A stretch of 26,149 nt of DNA from contig JAOASV010000251.1 in the NCBI GenBank assembly GCA_030158535.1, forward strand, positions 1-26,149, given 5' to 3'. How positions within the stretch are numbered: position 1 is the first letter of the stretch; each line of letters begins with the position of its first letter. The position numbers and the translations under genes were made by a program. The notes under the pieces are model-generated. The model was not told where the DNA came from, did no database searches, and saw nothing but the letters and a program-made list of their open reading frames with translations. Origin of the DNA: Sediminibacterium sp. (GTDB taxonomy: Bacteria > Bacteroidota > Bacteroidia > Chitinophagales > Chitinophagaceae). Shown piece after piece: positions 23,100 through 26,149 of this stretch.

Positions 23100-23513
23100 A
23101 TGAAATTATTGACTGTCAGAGCTAATATAAATGCACCCTTACATGAAGTTTGGAAATATTGGACTAATCCAAATCATATTATGCATTGGAATTTTGCAAG
23201 TGCTGATTGGCATTGTCCAAGCGCAACAAACAAATTAGAAGTTGGTGGTGAATTTCATTATGAAATGGCAGCAAAAGATGGGTCTGAAAGCTTTGATTTT
23301 TGGGGCACATACCAATCTATAGAATTCAATAAACATATTGAGATACTAATTGGCGATGGAAGAAAAATGATGGTTTCATTTGAAGAAACAAGTGAAGGAA
23401 CGCTTTTAACTGAGCGGTTTGAGCCTGAAACAATGAATGCCGTTGAATTACAAGAAGCCGGCTGGCAATGTATTTTAGACAATTTTAAAAAATATGTAGA
23501 AAAAATATATTAG
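23100..23513 (+). CDS. SRPBCC-fold protein (AHSA1-like/START-like)
   Basis: A 137-residue cytoplasmic protein of the SRPBCC fold, ASHA1-like branch. Signatures are VRANINAPLHEVWKYWTNPNHIMHWNFASADWHCP at the start, GGEFHYEMAAKDGSESFDFWGTYQSIE and the C-terminal ELQEAGWQCILDNFKKYVE. Such proteins hold a hydrophobic ligand in a deep cavity; no catalytic residues are expected, and the ligand is unknown. The last four bases overlap the end of the convergent methyltransferase gene. It is the only gene on the plus strand in this stretch, with its own promoter. Confidence 0.9.
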   Translation: MKLLTVRANINAPLHEVWKYWTNPNHIMHWNFASADWHCPSATNKLEVGGEFHYEMAAKDGSESFDFWGTYQSIEFNKHIEILIGDGRKMMVSFEETSEGTLLTERFEPETMNAVELQEAGWQCILDNFKKYVEKIY

Positions 23514-24130
23514 CTAGTAGTTTTTTCAAAAGCACAAAAAATAAAATTTTGTACGGAGCCTGACGGTGTGATATGATCCTCGCGCTTACATTCAATATTT
23601 TTAAATTGAGCGTTTTCAAATTCGTTTTTTAAGCTAGTCTCTTCGTATTGCTTGATTTCTAATCCACTGCATTTTGTTGGACCATCCACAGAAAATGTAC
23701 CAATTACAATTTTGTCTGAACAGGCTTTATTTACAATTTCAATATATTTTGAAATAGATGAAATATCTGTTTGAAAATGAAATGCAGCGCGGTCGTGCCA
23801 AAGGTCGTAACGAGATGTTGGATTAAACGCTAAAATATCTCCTACAATCCAATTCACATTTATTGCCTTATCCCCTAACCTTGCTTTAGCCCTGTTAATT
23901 GCGGCTTCCGAAATATCGAGTACAGAAATATTAGTATACCCTTCTGCTAATAAGTAGTCAACAAACTTACTATCACCTCCACCTACATCAATTATTGAGG
24001 CATTTTTTTGTACCTGAAGCTGCTTTACAAAATTTATAGAAATAGTTGGGACTTCTTGTGTCCAACTAACTTGATTGGGCTGTTTAGTATTGTAAATATG
24101 TTCCCAATGATTTTTAATTTGTCCTTGCAT
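23510..24130 (-). CDS. Class I SAM-dependent methyltransferase
   Basis: A 206-residue methyltransferase of the small cytoplasmic class. It opens with HWEHIYNTKQPNQVSWTQEVPTIS, a pattern shared by many Bacteroidota methyltransferases of the tellurite/thiopurine type. The SAM motif is SIIDVGGGDSKFVDYLL (about 44-61), then ISVLDISEAAINRAKARL, VNWIVGDILAF and DLWHDRAAFHF. The acceptor is unknown. The upstream spacer contains a 17-base palindrome and repeats of GTCACAA, one of them in a CRP-like site. No good -7 box is visible. The stop overlaps the SRPBCC gene by four bases. Confidence 0.88.
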   Translation of the reverse strand: MQGQIKNHWEHIYNTKQPNQVSWTQEVPTISINFVKQLQVQKNASIIDVGGGDSKFVDYLLAEGYTNISVLDISEAAINRAKARLGDKAINVNWIVGDILAFNPTSRYDLWHDRAAFHFQTDISSISKYIEIVNKACSDKIVIGTFSVDGPTKCSGLEIKQYEETSLKNEFENAQFKNIECKREDHITPSGSVQNFIFCAFEKTTS

Positions 24131-24138
24131 GTCACAAA

Positions 24139-24155
24139 TTTCAAATTATTTGAAA
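24139..24155. promoter_or_regulatory. 17-bp palindrome before the methyltransferase gene
   Basis: TTTCAAAT and ATTTGAAA are perfect 8-bp arms about a single central T. The palindrome starts 9 bases before the methyltransferase ATG, where a regulator could block transcription or translation. A GTCACAA half-site (24131-24137) sits next to it. Confidence 0.35.
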
Positions 24156-24162
24156 CTTTTTA

Positions 24163-24180
24163 TTGTAACATAAGTCACAA
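24163..24180. promoter_or_regulatory. CRP/FNR-like site upstream of the methyltransferase gene
   Basis: TTGTAAC-ATAA-GTCACAA: seven-base arms that differ at one position. The core TGTAA-N6-TCACA matches the CRP consensus at 9 of 10 positions and resembles the site at 5740-5757. Its centre is about 41 bases before the methyltransferase start codon. A third GTCACAA occurs at 24131-24137. Confidence 0.4.
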
Positions 24181-24226
24181 ATAGCAAGTGGTGACAGGTT
24201 TCGAATAGGATTTTTGACTATTCAAA

Positions 24227-24337
24227 TTAATTCGTAAGTGATTTGAAAAAGTCTCTAAAAATCAATACCAAAAAAACAATGACACCGACAATAATTTCAC
24301 CCTTGTATTTTTTAGCAAATTCAGTAATCTTGCTCAT
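24227..24337 (-). CDS. 36-residue single-helix membrane peptide, copy 1
   Basis: A 36-codon frame with ATG start and TAA stop, below usual annotation thresholds. The product begins MSKITEFAKKYKGE, a short amphipathic, basic segment, then has a hydrophobic helix of about 14 residues (IIVGVIVFLVLIF), and ends RDFFKSLTN. This is the layout of a small inner-membrane peptide. A second frame 61 bases upstream encodes a related peptide of exactly the same length. The match at residues 1, 3, 5, 7, 9, 10, 12, and around the LI-x-R at helix end argues that both are true genes under selection. No promoter box was convincing. Function unknown: it could be a membrane-stress peptide, a subunit of a larger complex or a toxin-like peptide. 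Confidence 0.65.
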   Translation of the reverse strand: MSKITEFAKKYKGEIIVGVIVFLVLIFRDFFKSLTN

Positions 24338-24398
24338 GCTTAATTTATTTAGTTTAATTTAATTAGTCAGATGCCAAATCAAATTTAATTCATAAAAC

Positions 24399-24509
24399 TT
24401 ATGGGAAAACTAAATCAAGCAAATTTCTTACAATTAAATAAGTGAGTAAAGCAATTACAACTGCTACGCGATACTTGTGTTTTTTGACAAATGCTGTTAG
24501 CTTATTCAT
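24399..24509 (-). CDS. 36-residue single-helix membrane peptide, copy 2
   Basis: A second 36-codon frame, MNKLTAFVKKHKYR followed by the helix VAVVIALLTYLIV and the end RNLLDLVFP. It shares M-x-K-x-T-x-F-x-K-K-x-K, the position of the membrane helix, the LI-x-R that ends it, and the exact length with copy 1, while nearly all codons differ, so the pair is old and not a recent duplication. It is upstream of copy 1 on the same strand, and both lie between the DinB gene and the methyltransferase gene in a stretch otherwise without genes. Neither peptide has a signal cleavage site, so the helix would stay in the membrane with a basic N-terminus inside. Confidence 0.65.
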   Translation of the reverse strand: MNKLTAFVKKHKYRVAVVIALLTYLIVRNLLDLVFP

Positions 24510-24611
24510 TTTCTTTTTTTGATATGAATAAACCCAATTATTACAGATTTTTGATATCTAAGGGAGAATTAGAGTATAAATACTAAGTACATGTATCAGG
24601 TTCTGTTGCCA

Positions 24612-25124
24612 CTAAATATGGTACCTCTCTTTCAGTATATGCAAATGATGTAGGGCATGGCCAAAAATGATGAATCCTAATGCATTTACTGACATAGGAT
24701 TATCACTAGCGGTACCCAAGCGCTTCTGCTGTTCCTCTGTAAATGAGGCAAATAGTAGATTGGTTGATTGTCTTACAACCCTCCATTCCACTAACATGTC
24801 TTTCCAATTTCTATTGGCTGCCGTTGCATTGTTTGCATATTCGTTTTCATCAAACCCAGGAATTGGCGTGGCTTCGCCCCTAGCGATAGCAAGTGCACGG
24901 TAAGCAAATATGCGCTCGGTATCTATAACATGTTGAAACATTTGCTTAATTGTCCACTTACCAGGTCCATAGGAATAATTAATTTTTTCTAATGGTATTG
25001 CATCCCAAAACGCAATAATTCTTTCGTTGTATTGCTGTACTAAAATGGAATAATCTTTTCCACTCGTATAATTTATGTAAGTCTGGTAAAAACTACCATA
25101 TTCTTTTGCGCTAGGACGTGACAT
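24612..25124 (-). CDS. DinB-family metal-binding protein
   Basis: A 170-residue protein of the DinB/YfiT-like superfamily, a four-helix bundle that binds a divalent metal. The likely ligands are the His in MFQHVID (about 66) and the pair in GHALHHLHIL near the end (about 154-163). The segment GPGKWTIKQMFQHVIDTERIFAYRALAIARGE is the family signature, and GFDENEYAN follows. Members include thiol transferases (bacillithiol or mycothiol dependent), but most have no assigned activity. It has no signal peptide, so it is cytoplasmic. A perfect -7 box 23 bases upstream suggests its own promoter. Confidence 0.92.
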   Translation of the reverse strand: MSRPSAKEYGSFYQTYINYTSGKDYSILVQQYNERIIAFWDAIPLEKINYSYGPGKWTIKQMFQHVIDTERIFAYRALAIARGEATPIPGFDENEYANNATAANRNWKDMLVEWRVVRQSTNLLFASFTEEQQKRLGTASDNPMSVNALGFIIFGHALHHLHILKERYHI

Positions 25125-25147
25125 AGTAAGGTTTGGTTGTTGGACTA

Positions 25148-25155
25148 CAAATATA
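25148..25155 (-). promoter_or_regulatory. -7 element (TATATTTG) before the DinB-family gene
   Basis: A perfect TAnnTTTG box on the minus strand, 23 bases before the ATG at 25124. The -33 region shows no TTG, so the promoter is either weak or needs an activator. GCATGCGCAT (25156-25165) lies directly upstream. Confidence 0.4.
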
Positions 25156-25176
25156 GCATGCGCATCCTATTAATAA

Positions 25177-26149
25177 TTATAGTTTCACCCCAACCGTAAT
25201 AAAGAAGTTACGAGGCTCGGCAGGCATGATTCCTGGACCCGGATAACCACCGGCGCGTCTTGTGAAATATTTTTCACTTAACACATTATTAATACCAGAT
25301 TTTACAAAAAACATTTCACTAAACTTATACGTGCCACTTAAATCTACGAGCTTATAGGATGGAATCAATCCATTCACACCATTTGCAGTAGGTGTTACTG
25401 TATTACTTGCATCACTAAATGCTTCTGAAACATAACTGTATTGAGTTGTAAATGTAAATGCCTTTTTTGTATACGTAATTCCTGTTCTAATAATATTTTC
25501 AGGTGCATTTTCAACTTTTTTATTATGCAAACTAGTTTCTACAAGTTGATTGCCTTGCCTAGTAATTACATTAAAATTTGCATAGCGAGCTTGAATAATG
25601 GCAATGGATGAAAACAAAGTTAGATGTCCAATTGTACTATTTTTCATCCAAACTTTTGTTGGACTAAACTCCAAGAGTGCTTCTATACCTTTACTCTGGC
25701 TATTCCCTACATTGGTTCTATAATTATAAAAACTACCATCCACTTTTTGCTGAGCAATTACTCCAATACGGTTGTTGTATTGTAAAATAAAACCACTTAC
25801 ATCAAAAAATAAATAGTCTTTTATTTTTCCGCGGTAACCTAAATCAATGTTATAACCTTTTGCGTCTTCTAAATCGGGATCAATAATATCGGTGATAGGA
25901 TTGGCCGTTAAATCACTAAATAATACTGGACGATAAGAATGTGAATAGTTTGCATAAATTTCTGTAGAACCAATATGGTATTCGGCACCAATGCCTGGCA
26001 AAATAAACTGACGTGTTCTTCGCTCATTCCCAATTTTAATTTCTGAATTACCAATTAAATTTACCCTTCCATTAGCCTTGTTATTAATTTGCTCAATTCT
26101 AAATCCAGGAATAAGTATCAAATGCTTGCCAAGCTTGAAAATATTTTCT
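25177..26149 (-). CDS. TonB-dependent outer-membrane receptor, FecA-like, C-terminal part (cut by right edge)
   Basis: The last 320 or so residues of a TonB-dependent receptor, with no stop up to the window edge, so the gene continues beyond it; the TTG at 26121 is internal. Alternating amphipathic strands form the end of a 22-stranded barrel: LILIPGFRIEQI, EIYANYSHSYRPVLFSDLT, GYNIDLGYRGKIKDYLFFDVSGF, KGIEALLEFSP, and the final LPxYKLVDLSGTYKF type strand with FFVKSGINNVLSEKYFTRRAGGYPGPGIMPAEPRNFFITVGVKL. The YPGPG...PRNF ending and SYRPxLFSD are typical of the Fe(3+)-dicitrate receptor FecA group. Iron-siderophore or iron-citrate uptake is likely. The plug domain and any sigma-regulatory N-terminus lie outside the window. 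Confidence 0.92.
   Translation of the reverse strand, partial: ENIFKLGKHLILIPGFRIEQINNKANGRVNLIGNSEIKIGNERRTRQFILPGIGAEYHIGSTEIYANYSHSYRPVLFSDLTANPITDIIDPDLEDAKGYNIDLGYRGKIKDYLFFDVSGFILQYNNRIGVIAQQKVDGSFYNYRTNVGNSQSKGIEALLEFSPTKVWMKNSTIGHLTLFSSIAIIQARYANFNVITRQGNQLVETSLHNKKVENAPENIIRTGITYTKKAFTFTTQYSYVSEAFSDASNTVTPTANGVNGLIPSYKLVDLSGTYKFSEMFFVKSGINNVLSEKYFTRRAGGYPGPGIMPAEPRNFFITVGVKL

Larger units (their letters stand above)
24131..24611. other. 481-base interval with only short genes and regulatory sites
   Basis: Conventional gene finding leaves this interval empty. It holds the two 36-aa membrane peptide genes, the 17-bp palindrome and CRP-like site near 24131-24180, and a direct repeat TTTTTGATAT (about 24516 and 24549). 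I see no tRNA or clear terminator. The stretch upstream of copy 1 (24338-24398) is nearly all A and T. Confidence 0.6.

Noticed and set aside
24516..24560. Direct repeat TTTTTGATAT as a mobile-element or CRISPR-like repeat
   Set aside because: Only two copies in a very A+T-rich stretch; chance is sufficient.

Overview
The window is AT-rich, gene-dense DNA that looks like a chromosomal segment of a Bacteroidota bacterium, most likely of the Chitinophagaceae type. The grounds are protein character (Bacteroidota-style PcrA, NdpA-like protein, DUF3050, DUF7670 and FecA-type TonB receptor), several promoters of the Bacteroidota form (TTTG/TTG near -33 and TAnnTTTG near -7), little Shine-Dalgarno sequence, and many exported proteins. 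The genus is my guess. I see no rRNA, tRNA, insertion sequence, phage gene or CRISPR array.

Layout. 1-2976 (+): the 3' part of a PcrA/UvrD helicase gene, cut by the left edge, then corA. 2984-6205 (-): a Tat-exported sugar isomerase-like protein, an NdpA-type nucleoid protein, thioredoxin, a single-domain rhodanese and an unknown protein. 6290-8539 (+): a secreted type I pullulanase and a small acidic protein. 8577-11054 (-): an exported-sensor/transmembrane/winged-helix-like protein, a G-rich spacer and a Tat-exported metallophosphoesterase. 11096-12341 (+): a small membrane protein and an SDR oxidoreductase. 12338-13508 (-): a chagasin-type inhibitor and a DUF3050 protein. 13608-17176 (-): an arsenic block arsR-arsM-arsC plus an atypical SDR overlapping arsC, then a serine hydrolase. 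17225-17569 (-): a four-helix membrane protein. 17633-20534 (+): serine hydrolase, a methyltransferase broken by an in-frame stop, an unknown protein, and a DUF1801/OmdA protein ending in a CDGSH iron-sulfur motif. 20545-24130: exported flavodoxin, an HTH/DUF2975 pair, exported esterase, SRPBCC protein and a methyltransferase. 24227-24509 (-): two tandem 36-residue single-helix membrane peptides, related to each other. 24612-26149 (-): DinB-family protein and a FecA-like TonB-dependent receptor cut by the right edge.

How the genes work together. The clearest unit is arsenic detoxification: an ArsR repressor with a 24-bp operator on its own promoter, an ArsM methyltransferase and a thioredoxin-type ArsC, with no efflux pump in the window. 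The second is the HTH/DUF2975 pair, whose promoter carries an 11-bp-arm inverted repeat. Two CRP-like sites (TGTGA-N6-TCACA type) lie before the rhodanese-thioredoxin genes and before a methyltransferase. The least described items are the twin 36-aa membrane peptides, the propeller-TM-winged-helix protein and the G-quadruplex-type spacer.
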